In this document: positions 1-9,355 of the stretch, in pieces
How the letters are laid out: every line of letters starts with the position of its first letter
How positions within the stretch are numbered: the first letter of the stretch is position 1
Origin: Pedobacter metabolipauper
GTDB taxonomy: Bacteria; Bacteroidota; Bacteroidia; Sphingobacteriales; Sphingobacteriaceae
Direction: 5' to 3'
NCBI RefSeq assembly: GCF_004362715.1
Contig: NZ_SNYC01000005.1
Location: forward strand, 745,781 to 809,780
Length of the DNA: 64,000 bases
Notes under the pieces: model-generated
Database searches by the model: none
What the model was told of the DNA's origin: nothing
Seen by the model: only the letters and a program-made list of their open reading frames with translations
Made by a program: the position numbers and the translations under genes

Positions 1-1660
1 GTTTCAGCCGGTACCGGTTGTAACTTAAGCCGAGAAGCATGGCCAATAATACGGCGCCTCCAACGGCCAGATTTTGGGTAGTCTTTTGTTGTTTGTAATT
101 GATGGCCTGCAGTCGGGCTTGTTTGCTGAGCATCGCAATATTTGTCTCTTTCGCTTTTAGCAGCTGATCCTTTTTCTCGGTCTGATAGGCGATATCTACC
201 TGTGCGATTTGCCAGATTTTTTTTTCACTGTACATTTTGTCCCGCAAATTAATGAAGCGCCGGTAATTTTTAATTTCGCTGACATAATCACCTTTCGCAG
301 AGTCCAATTTATATTGGATTGCCAAAGCATTAATCAAGGCGGATTTGTCTTTACTTAAGGTACTCCAGCGCTCAAATTTTGTCGTGTATACCTGTGCCTC
401 GGAATAATTTTTAGTCGCCGAATAATGTTTCGCCAGGGAATGCCATATGGCTGCCCTGCGAAAATCCGCTTTATCAACTTGCTGTTCCAGGCGCAGCAGC
501 GTATCTACGTATTTTTTTGCAGCACCAAGTCGTTTCAAAGACGTCAGTATATCGATGGTAGCAACGTGGATTATCAACCTGTTGTTCAGGTCTTTCGGGA
601 GATAAGTTCTTTGGATTTCCACCAGCAATCGATAGCCTTCTGCTGGTCTGCCTACGGCACTGAGCGCCATGGCCACATTCCGGGAAAAAATAATGATTCC
701 ATCTAACTCGTTCTTTTTACGGGCGAAATGGAGGGCTTTATCGAAATAATTTAAGCTCCGTTTGAAATCCCTGATGTTAGCATAAGAAGTCCCAACCCTA
801 TTAAGTAAATAACCAACCATTAGACTTGTGTCACCAGCAACTTCAGCGGCCTTCACACTTAACAAATCATATTCAAGTGTTCTGTCATAGTTCCCCAATT
901 TTCTATTTACGTCTCCTAAAACAGAATATAATCGCCTTAAATCTATCTTCTCAGATTTTTTGTACATCGCCAGGGACTGGTTCAATACAGAAAGTGCTTC
1001 TTTATGACGGCCCTGCTCCTTGTAAAAATCACCAAGTACTGTCAGCGTGGCTGCAGCCCTGTCATTGATGTGGGCGCGTGTAAACAGTGCTAAGGCTTTT
1101 TTGTAATAAGCTATCCGGGGGCCATACCCATGGCCTTGAAAATACGAATAACAATTCTCGAGAGTAAGCCAGCTTTCGGCTGCTTCCCTGTCCTGCCCAT
1201 TTTTTAAGAACACAGTAATGGCACTCCGTAGGTCGGAATTGCACTTTACACTGTCACCTTTTTTTTTCCAATCACCTGCAGACTGCAAATAAAAATTACC
1301 GAGAATACGACGTGTGTCTGATGCTCGGTTTTTGATATGCGCCTGGTTAAATAGTTTCAAGGCCTGTTCATAGTAGGCGATTCTTGGGCCGTAACCGGGG
1401 CCATGGAAAAAAGCATAGTAGTTTTCCAGGGTAAGCCATGCCTCGGCAGCCTCTCTAATTTTTCCTTGCCTGGAATATTCAGAAATCGCCTTTCGTATAT
1501 CGCCATTGGCATTGACACTGTCTTTTTTTAATTTCCATACCTCGGCCGATGCGATGTACGCATCACCGGAATTTCGGGCGTTTATTCCCTGGGCTTTTGC
1601 CCGCGCTGGTAGGCAGAAGTATGCCAACCAGAGAATAATGAATAACCGTCTTACTTTCAT
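1..1660 (-). CDS. TPR-repeat protein, probable sensor histidine kinase N-terminal part (truncated by window edge)
   Basis: Open frame from an ATG at 1660 running off the left edge, about 553 codons visible. It opens with a signal peptide (hydrophobic run then a small-residue site before QGINARNS). Tetratricopeptide-type helical repeats follow. Two of them carry nearly the same block (AAEAWLTLENYYAFFHGPGYG and AAESWLTLENCYSYFQGHGYG), so they look like an internal duplication of about 95 residues. After the repeats there is a charged coiled stretch and a membrane helix (around LAVGGAVLLAMLLGLSYN) close to the cut. In Bacteroidota this layout usually continues into a histidine kinase or a LuxR-type DNA-binding domain; that part lies outside the window, so the output domain is inferred. 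No partner regulator is visible here. Confidence 0.75.
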   Translation of the reverse strand, partial: MKVRRLFIILWLAYFCLPARAKAQGINARNSGDAYIASAEVWKLKKDSVNANGDIRKAISEYSRQGKIREAAEAWLTLENYYAFFHGPGYGPRIAYYEQALKLFNQAHIKNRASDTRRILGNFYLQSAGDWKKKGDSVKCNSDLRSAITVFLKNGQDREAAESWLTLENCYSYFQGHGYGPRIAYYKKALALFTRAHINDRAAATLTVLGDFYKEQGRHKEALSVLNQSLAMYKKSEKIDLRRLYSVLGDVNRKLGNYDRTLEYDLLSVKAAEVAGDTSLMVGYLLNRVGTSYANIRDFKRSLNYFDKALHFARKKNELDGIIIFSRNVAMALSAVGRPAEGYRLLVEIQRTYLPKDLNNRLIIHVATIDILTSLKRLGAAKKYVDTLLRLEQQVDKADFRRAAIWHSLAKHYSATKNYSEAQVYTTKFERWSTLSKDKSALINALAIQYKLDSAKGDYVSEIKNYRRFINLRDKMYSEKKIWQIAQVDIAYQTEKKDQLLKAKETNIAMLSKQARLQAINYKQQKTTQNLAVGGAVLLAMLLGLSYNRYRLK

Positions 1661-1747
1661 GCCTGGTAAAAAACAAAATATAGTCCTTAAATGTAAGAAA
1701 TTGCTATCAAGTGATTTACACTAAAATGAAACTAGCATACTTACTTC

Positions 1748-1769
1748 ATATCGTCATCCTTGACGATAT
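1748..1769. repeat. small perfect inverted repeat in a 266-bp gene-free gap
   Basis: ATATCGTCA and its exact complement TGACGATAT are separated by four bases. The repeat lies in the gap between the start of the TPR gene and the end of the isochorismatase-like gene. Related half-sites (CGTGA and TCACG next to GATAT) occur within the next 80 bases. It could be an operator for the TPR gene or a weak terminator for the gene to its right. Nothing else in 1661-1926 is recognised. Confidence 0.35.
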
Positions 1770-1926
1770 TTCGTGATTTTGCGGTAGGCTGTGTATTTCG
1801 GGGATAGTGGATCATTTGCAGCAACGATTCACGATATCCATAGACGCATTGAACTCAAAAACCCAGTCTTGCGCATGCGTGATCAAGTTAAAAAACTGGC
1901 CCTTGCTCTGCTAAGCTGATCGTTTT

Positions 1927-2616
1927 TTAATGCTTAACCATTTCTCTACTGTATTGTACACCGATTCCATAGGCGCCCCCATATTTAACAACCAAATCGT
2001 TAACTGGAAGATAGGTTTCCTGGCGGGCCCAATCCCGCTGTAACTCCAAAAGGTACTGCATAGAGGTAATGGGGTGTGCCCCGGCCTGGACCATTCGAGC
2101 AACAGCCATCTCGTGGGCTTCCTTGGTCAGGTCTCCACTCGCATCAGTAATTACGTACACATCGTATCCCTCGCTTATTGCTGACAATACGGGTCCAACT
2201 ATACAAACGCTTGTCCAAAGCCCACCCATTACAAGTGTTTTCTTCCCCTTTCCAACTACTGCTTTATAAAACTGCGCGTCTTCCCAACTGTTCATCGTAG
2301 ATCGGTCGATATAACCGGATGTCTTCTTAGGATAGAATTCTTCGAGTTCTGGAAATACCGGGCCACTAAATGATTTTTCTGCCACAGTGGTTACAACTGT
2401 TGGTACCTTAAAGATCTTTGAAGCTCCGGCAACTATTGCCGTATTGTTCCTTAACTGATCTATGGCAATACTTTTTGTGGGAAATGCCATTTGTCCTTCG
2501 TAATCAATCAGAATCAATGTATGGTTAGTTGGACTTAACAACATCGGACTTGGTTTCTGTGAATAAGCGCTAAAAGATGCGATGCCGATAACGGCAAATA
2601 ATAGTAATTTTTTCAT
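1927..2616 (-). CDS. exported isochorismatase-family cysteine hydrolase
   Basis: A 229-residue protein with a clear Sec signal peptide (MKKLLLFAVIGIASFSAYSQ). The rest matches the isochorismatase/nicotinamidase fold: beta-strand 1 with the catalytic Asp in LILIDYEGQMAF (about D38), and the nucleophile Cys in GGLWTSVCIVGPVL (about C138), followed by the typical SEGYDVYVITDASGD segment. Family members hydrolyse amides or related compounds; the substrate here cannot be read from sequence, though the closest style is the YcaC-like group. Export to the periplasm is unusual for this family. The gene follows the small secreted ORF at 2643-2831 by 26 bases, so the two are probably co-transcribed. The start at 2616 is the one that gives the signal peptide. 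Confidence 0.85.
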   Translation of the reverse strand: MKKLLLFAVIGIASFSAYSQKPSPMLLSPTNHTLILIDYEGQMAFPTKSIAIDQLRNNTAIVAGASKIFKVPTVVTTVAEKSFSGPVFPELEEFYPKKTSGYIDRSTMNSWEDAQFYKAVVGKGKKTLVMGGLWTSVCIVGPVLSAISEGYDVYVITDASGDLTKEAHEMAVARMVQAGAHPITSMQYLLELQRDWARQETYLPVNDLVVKYGGAYGIGVQYSREMVKH

Positions 2617-2642
2617 TTTTTTTTAATTGAAGTGGTTAATAA

Positions 2643-2831
2643 TTATTGTTCTACTGTTTTGACACCCTTAGCGTTGTACATTGACCGCTCCAGATCGGGA
2701 TGGATACTTTTATCCTCAATGCTTTTCACACCCAGTGCGCTTTGAGCAATGGACGGGCTGATAGAAATTAAAAACAACAGCACCAGGGCTGTCAGTATTG
2801 TTGTTTTCTTAGATGTTGTTCGATTTTTCAC
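2643..2831 (-). CDS. small secreted protein, unknown function
   Basis: A 62-residue ORF with a basic N terminus, a hydrophobic core (TALVLLFLISISPSIAQS) and a likely cleavage site after AQS. This leaves a mature peptide of only about 30 residues with two short similar units (GVKSIEDKSI and GVKTVEQ). It is not a family I recognise. It sits 26 bases before the exported hydrolase on the same strand and would be the first gene of that transcript. Because it is short it could be spurious, but the good signal peptide and the operon spacing argue that it is real. Confidence 0.55.
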   Translation of the reverse strand: MKNRTTSKKTTILTALVLLFLISISPSIAQSALGVKSIEDKSIHPDLERSMYNAKGVKTVEQ

Positions 2832-2968
2832 TTTATTAAGTTCTAATTTGTGTCAATGCTATAGCAATCCAAAAACCAACAACACAATATACTTATAATC
2901 AATGATTTAAAACTTTTTACACATATAGTATTACTTCATTTCGTAAATTATAAAGGTGAATTGGCTTA

Positions 2969-3436
2969 ATGACGCTAATCTTGAAATTAAGCAATACAAT
3001 TAATTCCAAAAATCAACAAATCTACCTGATCCGGCCTCCATCAAATACCGACCAGGAACGAAAATCCTACATCAAACAGGTGACCGAACAAAACAACAAA
3101 ATCACCAAATCCCGCGAACTGCTTTTAGCTGATGTAATCACTATCAACGACAATAAAGAAATCAATTGCTGAAAATACCATCATTAGACTGAAGCCAGCA
3201 TCAATGATTTGGCTAAAAAAATCGAATTAGAATACGATATCTTAAGTATACTGGACGAATCACTGGAAAACCTAAAAAACATCGTTAATCTATATAAGAA
3301 GGCCGATGCAGAGGGTAAGCAATTTATCATAGGTTCGATCTTTCCTGAAAAGTTCGTATTTGATGGTGAAATAGATCGAACCGCCCGAATGAACTTAGCC
3401 TTTCAGCTTATCTGCCACATTAACGACAAGTTATAG
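2969..3436 (+). pseudogene. 3' remnant of a serine site-specific recombinase with two in-frame stops
   Basis: Two open pieces lie in the same frame, 2969-3172 and about 3188-3436. They are separated only by TGA (3170-3172) and TAG (3185-3187). Read through, they give the coiled-coil and extreme C terminus of large Bacteroidota serine recombinases: the ITKSRELLLAD segment, the LEASINDLAKKI-like segment, then KQFIIGSIFPEKFVFDG and the conserved RTARMNLAFQL stretch. The catalytic resolvase domain and the zinc-ribbon region are absent upstream. This is therefore a decayed 3' end and not a working gene. The 75-residue downstream piece would otherwise have to start at a TTG. Identification rests on remembered family sequence, not on an alignment. 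Confidence 0.72.
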
Positions 3437-3438
3437 GA

Positions 3439-3477
3439 CAAAAAAAAGGATTTAGCTCTAAATTTAGAACTAAATCC
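3439..3477 (-). terminator. rho-independent terminator of the 9097-3575 minus-strand operon
   Basis: On the minus strand, GGATTTAG and CTAAATCC (3470-3477 and 3448-3455) form a stem around a second, nearly perfect AT-rich palindrome. Eight or nine T residues follow at once (A-run 3439-3447 on the plus strand). It lies about 100 bases past the stop of the cupin gene at 3575. Confidence 0.7.
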
Positions 3478-3574
3478 AGTCAGGTGCACTTAAAGGGACT
3501 TCAATTGAACACCTAATATCATTATTACATTCTTCAACAATCTAAATTAAGCTGGCAAGCACTAATTCCCAACG

Positions 3575-4069
3575 CTATTTCAGGGCTTTATATTCCTGGT
3601 CTGAAACAGCGGAACCAGCTGTTACTCCTCCCTTATCTAAATTGGGAGTTGCTACGGTATGTGACATTGGCGCATCTAACGTCGCGCCATGCCAGTGCAT
3701 TACTCCTGGAGGACATACAACAGCTTCACCCTGAGGAATCACCTGCTTTGGTTTACCTTTTTCCTGATACCACGCTGTACCCGAAACTACTACAATGATT
3801 TGTCCTCCAGCATGTGCATGCCATATGGTTCTAACGCCAGCAGGAAAAGTTACATTTGCGACACCACTGTTGATTTCAGGGGAAGCAGCTATTCTTTTCA
3901 CTATTGCATTTCCACCAGTAAAAAACCCAGTCCCTTGTCTAGGAATCTGTGGGGTTGATTTGGTTGTATCACCTGCGTTTTGTCCCTTGGCAGAACCTGT
4001 TATCGAAATAACTATTACGCCGACTAAAATCAGTCGGGCGAAATTATTTAGTAAAATTATAGTTTTCAT
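3575..4069 (-). CDS. exported cupin-domain protein
   Basis: A 164-residue protein with a signal peptide (LILVGVIVISITGSAKGQ) and one small beta-barrel cupin domain. Metal ligands are visible in WHAHAGGQ (the HxH of cupin motif 1, with a following Glu/Gln position) and in HWHG of motif 2; TAWYQEKGKPKQVI lies between them. The closest style is the small cupin group that includes bacterial cupin hydroxynitrile lyases and carboxymuconolactone-decarboxylase-linked cupins. The reaction here is unknown. It is the last gene of the operon starting at 9097 and is one of three paralogues in the window (see 14133-14588 and 16081-16554), which share the YQEKG and EHWHGA segments. Confidence 0.85.
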   Translation of the reverse strand: MKTIILLNNFARLILVGVIVISITGSAKGQNAGDTTKSTPQIPRQGTGFFTGGNAIVKRIAASPEINSGVANVTFPAGVRTIWHAHAGGQIIVVVSGTAWYQEKGKPKQVIPQGEAVVCPPGVMHWHGATLDAPMSHTVATPNLDKGGVTAGSAVSDQEYKALK

Positions 4070-4123
4070 AATGGCAACCCTTTAATTAACCCTTAATTAT
4101 TTGCTTATGAACTTATTAAACTT

Positions 4124-5296
4124 TTATTTTTTATACGAAATCCGGTAAATAACCCCAGCAAAATCATCTGAAACAAGCATAGAACCATCAGCAAGTACCA
4201 ACACGTCTACCGGACGTCCCCACATTTCCTGCGTGTCATCATCCAGCCACCCTGTTGCAAATGGTTTGTATCCTGCCACTTTGCCCTTTACAGTATTTAC
4301 CAGACTAACCTTGTACCCACTTTTTTTACTTCGGTTCCAGGAGCCATGCTCGGCAATGAAGATCTGATCTTTGTATTCTGCCGGAAACATTTTCCCTGTA
4401 TAGAACTTTAGACCTAGCGGGGCAACATGAGCACCAAGGTTTTGAACCGGTGCAGTAAATTCTGATGCCTGGTGATCGCCACCAAACTGCGGATCTTTAA
4501 TTGTGCCGCTATGAAAATAAGGAAAACCAAAATGCATCCCTGCCTTCGGCGCAGTATTCAGCTCGCAGAAGGGAACATCATCCCCCATCTGATCTCTCCC
4601 GTTATCGGTGAACCACAATTCTTTAGAGGTCGGATGCCATGTAAATCCTACAGTATTTCGAACACCGCTGGCAAATGTTTCATAACCAGTCCCGTCATCA
4701 TTAATCCTAAAAATAGCTGCATGTCTTTCATCTGGCATACCGATATTGAAAGGAGCACCTACCGGAACGTAAAGTTTGCCATCAGGCCCGAAAGCAATAT
4801 ATTTCCAGCCGTGCGGCCATTCAGTAGGGAATTTATCAAAGATCACCTCACCTTTACCAGGATTGGCCAGGTTGCTTTCAATGTTAGCAAACTTAGTGAC
4901 CTTGCTGATCTCAGCAACATACAGACTGCCATTTTTTATGGCCACTCCGTTGGGATTGTTCATTCCCTGAGCAATAACCCATTTCTTGTCCGCTTTATGA
5001 TCGCCGTCAACATCTGTTACCGCATAGACAAAACCAGATCTTTGGGTTCCGACATAAAGAGTTCCTTCTGGAGACATTACCATGGATCGTGCGCCTTGAA
5101 CTTCAGCAAATACGCTAATGGAAAATCCGGCAGGCATTTTTATTTTGTCTAATGGCAGATCAGCACTTGCCTGTGTAATCGCCGGGATAGAACCATCAAC
5201 AGGATTTTTTGAAAAAAAAGTAAGATCTGTCGAATTACTACCCGTAATCAGGGCAAGCAATGCAACTGCAATTGGCTTATAGGATATTAGGTTCAT
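4124..5296 (-). CDS. exported sorbosone/glucose dehydrogenase-like beta-propeller protein
   Basis: A 390-residue protein with a hydrophobic leader. It continues into a six-bladed propeller typical of PQQ-type sorbosone or glucose dehydrogenases: LPLDKIKMPAGFSISVFA, the SPEGTLYVGT blade, ADKKWVIAQGMNNPNGVA, GDDVPFCELN, and WNRSKKSGYKV near the end. Family members oxidise sugars or aldehydes in the periplasm with PQQ and pass electrons to the respiratory chain. PQQ ligands cannot be proved by eye. Seven bases separate it from the upstream propeller gene, so both are in one operon with the aldo/keto reductase and the cupin. A non-catalytic propeller is the main alternative. Confidence 0.8.
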   Translation of the reverse strand: MNLISYKPIAVALLALITGSNSTDLTFFSKNPVDGSIPAITQASADLPLDKIKMPAGFSISVFAEVQGARSMVMSPEGTLYVGTQRSGFVYAVTDVDGDHKADKKWVIAQGMNNPNGVAIKNGSLYVAEISKVTKFANIESNLANPGKGEVIFDKFPTEWPHGWKYIAFGPDGKLYVPVGAPFNIGMPDERHAAIFRINDDGTGYETFASGVRNTVGFTWHPTSKELWFTDNGRDQMGDDVPFCELNTAPKAGMHFGFPYFHSGTIKDPQFGGDHQASEFTAPVQNLGAHVAPLGLKFYTGKMFPAEYKDQIFIAEHGSWNRSKKSGYKVSLVNTVKGKVAGYKPFATGWLDDDTQEMWGRPVDVLVLADGSMLVSDDFAGVIYRISYKK

Positions 5297-5303
5297 CTTT
5301 TTC

Positions 5304-6107
5304 TTATTTTACTTTATATGCGATAATACGGTGGGTTCCAAATGAAGGAACATACAAGGTTTTAGTTTTAGGGTTATAACTGATATCGTTAGCCATAATG
5401 CGTTTTTCACGGGTGTCCAGCAAAAGTTGTTTTGTGCCGTCAGCATTCAGATAGTAGAGAATTCCCCGGAAATTACTTAAGATAAATTCATTTTTAGCGG
5501 CCATCACAATGCCATCCAATCCATTTTCAAATCCTTCGGCAATTTTTGTGACTTCCTTATTTGCGTTTACTTTATGAACACTTGAGGAACCTACCACAAA
5601 AAGGTCTGTACCAATAGACAAGAGTCCGTTAGCGCCAGGCATATTTTCCAGATAAAGACTGGATTTTCCTCCTTCAACCCGGTAAACCTTACCATTGCGG
5701 GTGTCGCTCACATAAATAATTCCCTTAGCGTCTATTGTTAGGTCATTCAGCATACCTGCACCTTCAACAGGAATGCGTTTGATTATGGTGGATTTAGCAG
5801 CATCAATCACTGCCACCCCTGAGCCTTCGGCAGTATAAAATAAGCCGTCGGATAAACCTGAACCCATGTTTGATCTCAGTCCTGTTACCCAGTCGCTTTT
5901 AATAACCTTTCCATTTAGGTCGAGTTGCACTACACTCCCGGATCCCATGCTAGACACATATAGCGAATTGGACCCGGCATCAAAAAGCACTGACTCAGGC
6001 GACTTGATGGTTACTGAATCAGATTCCCATAATTTCTCCAGACTGTGTTGCGCAAAGACTGAAGAGTACGTCAATAGGAACACTGCTGAAAACAATAGCT
6101 TTTTCAT
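5304..6107 (-). CDS. exported SMP-30/gluconolactonase-like beta-propeller
   Basis: About 267 residues from the internal ATG at 6107, which gives a clean signal peptide (MKKLLFSAVFLLTYSSVFAQ). The longer frame to 6158 would overlap the upstream aldo/keto reductase, so I prefer the inner start. The mature protein has repeated YVSSMGSGSV-, IYVSDTRNGKVYRVEGG- and LYVPSFGTHRIIAYKVK-type blades of the SMP-30/LRE/NHL class. Relatives hydrolyse lactones with a bound divalent metal. In this operon, beside two sugar-dehydrogenase-like propellers, opening the lactone made by sugar oxidation would fit, but that is inference. Confidence 0.78.
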   Translation of the reverse strand: MKKLLFSAVFLLTYSSVFAQHSLEKLWESDSVTIKSPESVLFDAGSNSLYVSSMGSGSVVQLDLNGKVIKSDWVTGLRSNMGSGLSDGLFYTAEGSGVAVIDAAKSTIIKRIPVEGAGMLNDLTIDAKGIIYVSDTRNGKVYRVEGGKSSLYLENMPGANGLLSIGTDLFVVGSSSVHKVNANKEVTKIAEGFENGLDGIVMAAKNEFILSNFRGILYYLNADGTKQLLLDTREKRIMANDISYNPKTKTLYVPSFGTHRIIAYKVK

Positions 6108-6132
6108 ATTATTGATTTTTAATGTTAACAAA

Positions 6133-7293
<1,161 letters not shown>

Positions 7294-7306
7294 AGATAAA
7301 TGAAAA

Positions 7307-7789
7307 TTATTTGTTGCCGGACAATTTCACAGGCCTGGAAAGTTTTGAGAACGTGAGTGAGCCCATTTTCCATTTGCCATTTTCTTTGATATAAACCTCT
7401 GTCACCATAAAGGGATTAATAACTTCGTTGCCGCCTAGCGCTGCCACAAGGTCGATGTCATTTAACAGGATGGCGGTATTTCCAATCAATTTAACCGAGG
7501 CAGAATAGACCTCTGCTTTCTTGTAATGGATACCTCCTGATTTAATAACATTTAACTCCCTTTCAGTTCCCCAGCTGCCACCCATATGTACAAACATCGC
7601 TTTGGCATCAAATAGCAGACCTAGAGAATCAACATTTTTATCAGCCATCCAAAGCCATTTCTTTTTGGACAGGTCCAAAACTTCTTGTTCTGATTTTGTA
7701 GGAGTAGCCTGATTGCTGTTTGCCGTTTGTGCATGTGAAATCTGAACACCGGCAATGAGGATTAACAAGGTAAAAATCGCTTTTTTCAT
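7307..7789 (-). CDS. exported SnoaL/NTF2-like (DUF4440-type) protein
   Basis: A 160-residue protein with a signal peptide (MKKAIFTLLILIAGVQISHAQ) followed by a cone-shaped NTF2-like domain of about 120 residues. Typical segments are LDLSKKKWLWMADKNVDSLGLLFD near the start, then FVHMGGSWGTERELNVIKSG and VYIKENGKWKMGSLTFSKL near the end. Proteins of this kind are small hydrolases, isomerases or binding proteins, so no reaction can be assigned. It is second in the operon beginning at 9097 and lies directly before the Tat-exported aldo/keto reductase. Confidence 0.78.
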   Translation of the reverse strand: MKKAIFTLLILIAGVQISHAQTANSNQATPTKSEQEVLDLSKKKWLWMADKNVDSLGLLFDAKAMFVHMGGSWGTERELNVIKSGGIHYKKAEVYSASVKLIGNTAILLNDIDLVAALGGNEVINPFMVTEVYIKENGKWKMGSLTFSKLSRPVKLSGNK

Positions 7790-7837
7790 GTAGTCAATAT
7801 TAAAATAATTATTATTTATAAGGTTATTATTTCAGGA

Positions 7838-9097
7838 TCATTCCCGATCAATTTTGTACAGCCTGCCCTGATCAGTAATGGCATAAAGTGCACCATCGGT
7901 ACCTTGTGTGATATCCCTGAAACGCTGGTTTTGATCAGCCAGTAGCCGCTCTTCACCTGTAACCTGGTTGTTCTCAATAACCAGCCGCACAATGTGCATA
8001 CCACTAAGAGCACCAATAAACAGATTGTTCCGCCATTCTGAAATCCGTTCACTATTGTAAAAAGTCATTCCGCTTGGAGAAACTACAGGGTCCCAGTAGT
8101 AAACAGGTTGTGTCATTCCCGCTCGTTGTTGGATACCCGTAAGCACCGGTTGCCCGCTATACTCCAGGCCGTATGTGATAACAGGCCAGCCATAATTTCC
8201 ACCTGCCTGAATCCTGTTTAATTCATCCCCGCCACGTGGCCCATGTTCACACTGCCAGATTTCCCCCGTTACCGGATGAACAGCTAATCCCTGTGGGTTT
8301 CGATGTCCAATGGAATACAATTCAGGGAGTGCCCCGGCTTGCCCGATGAAAGGGTTGCCGGCAACGGCCTGGCCCTCTCTAGTAATTCTGATCACTTTAC
8401 CAATTGAAGCATCAGTGGACTGTGCCTGAGCACGTGTCACGTTATCTGCGCGCTCTCCGGTACTAACAAACAGATTACCAGCAGGGTCAAACAGGACCCT
8501 TCCTCCATAATGATTTACGCCCGAATAAGCAGGACCTGATCGAAAAATAACAGTAGCACCCTCAATGGATTGCTCATTATCTGCCAGCCTTCCTTTTGCA
8601 ACAGAGGTCATATTGCCTCCTGTACCTGGCTCTGAAAATGACCAGTATACCATTCTGTTTAATGTAAAATCCGGATCCAGACACAGCCCCAATAAACCAC
8701 CCTGTCCCGCGGAATTGACAGCAGGAATGCCGTTAATTGCGTTGCTCACTGTTCCGGTACCGCTAACAATCCGCATCCGGCCAGCCTTCTCAGTAACTAA
8801 AAAACGTCCATCAGGCAATGCGGCTATGCCCCATGGTGCAGTAAGAGAAGAAGTCAGTATACTCGATCGAATCCTGGTAGCCGTAGTAACTCCACTGATC
8901 CGCGTTTGCCCGGTAAAGGCGGGCGTATAATTCGTATTGGCCGCATTTCTTTCTACAGGTTGTGTTGTAGGTGTTGTGCTCACCGGTTCAGCAACATCAC
9001 CAGTCTTTTTTTTCGAACAGGAGAACAGCAGCACAAGGCAGCTCCCGATCACGAACATGGTCCGCATTGTCTGTATCAAAGCTAACTTCATAATCAA
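7838..9097 (-). CDS. lipoprotein PQQ-dependent sugar dehydrogenase-like protein
   Basis: A 419-residue protein with a lipoprotein signal (VIGSCLVLLFSCSKKK; the lipobox Cys is near residue 27). The domain is the soluble-glucose-dehydrogenase/aldose-sugar-dehydrogenase propeller: LTAPWGIAALPDGRFLVTEKAGRM, GGLLGLCLDPDF, YSIGHRNPQGLAVHP, WQCEHGPRGGDELN and GGNYGWPVITYG. The GHRNPQG and EHGPRGGDELN motifs carry the His, Asp and calcium/PQQ-binding residues in this family. It probably oxidises aldoses at the outside of a membrane. It is the first gene of a six-gene minus-strand operon and diverges from the LytS/LytTR pair. An alternative start two codons downstream (9091) is equally good. Confidence 0.88.
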   Translation of the reverse strand: MIMKLALIQTMRTMFVIGSCLVLLFSCSKKKTGDVAEPVSTTPTTQPVERNAANTNYTPAFTGQTRISGVTTATRIRSSILTSSLTAPWGIAALPDGRFLVTEKAGRMRIVSGTGTVSNAINGIPAVNSAGQGGLLGLCLDPDFTLNRMVYWSFSEPGTGGNMTSVAKGRLADNEQSIEGATVIFRSGPAYSGVNHYGGRVLFDPAGNLFVSTGERADNVTRAQAQSTDASIGKVIRITREGQAVAGNPFIGQAGALPELYSIGHRNPQGLAVHPVTGEIWQCEHGPRGGDELNRIQAGGNYGWPVITYGLEYSGQPVLTGIQQRAGMTQPVYYWDPVVSPSGMTFYNSERISEWRNNLFIGALSGMHIVRLVIENNQVTGEERLLADQNQRFRDITQGTDGALYAITDQGRLYKIDRE

Positions 9098-9131
9098 AAC
9101 AACGCAATTTCATCAAATAACGATTTTTTAA

Positions 9132-9247
9132 TAGACCGCCTAGCCAATTTCCTAGATGGTCTGTCTGTTTTCATCGATGACTGATCAGAAAAAATACCGA
9201 TCGATGATTTAGGTACATTCATCTATGGTTTCCCCCAGACCGTCTAG
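9132..9247. promoter_or_regulatory. divergent promoter region with three AGACCnnCTAG sites
   Basis: Between the sugar dehydrogenase and the LytS gene the motif AGACCnnCTAG occurs three times: 9133-9143 (plus), 9152-9162 (minus) and 9237-9247 (plus). The first two form an inverted pair. A 12-mer (CATTCATCTATG, 9216-9227) recurs in inverse orientation at 20089-20100 in the other large divergent gap. The arrangement suggests operator sites for a shared regulator, with the adjacent LytTR protein the obvious candidate. No experimental support is available. Confidence 0.45.
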
Positions 9248-9355
9248 TAGTTGTAACAGTTCCCAAATAAAATGCACTCTTTTGCAGGCTTCCAATATTG
9301 GGATATAATAATATCTTTATCATTGAAAGACCTTCAAAAATTAGATGAGCTATTT

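Noticed and set aside
1797..1917. Short open minus-strand piece reading FFNLITHAQDWVFEFNASMD in the gap before the TPR gene
   Set aside because: It looks protein-like but is only about 33 codons, has no start codon, and matches no family I can name. It is possibly a relic, but not supportable.
9272..9355. Longer N terminus for the LytS-type kinase
   Set aside because: The added 28 residues are not membrane-like, and the ATG at 9356 sits just before the first membrane helix, as in related kinases.
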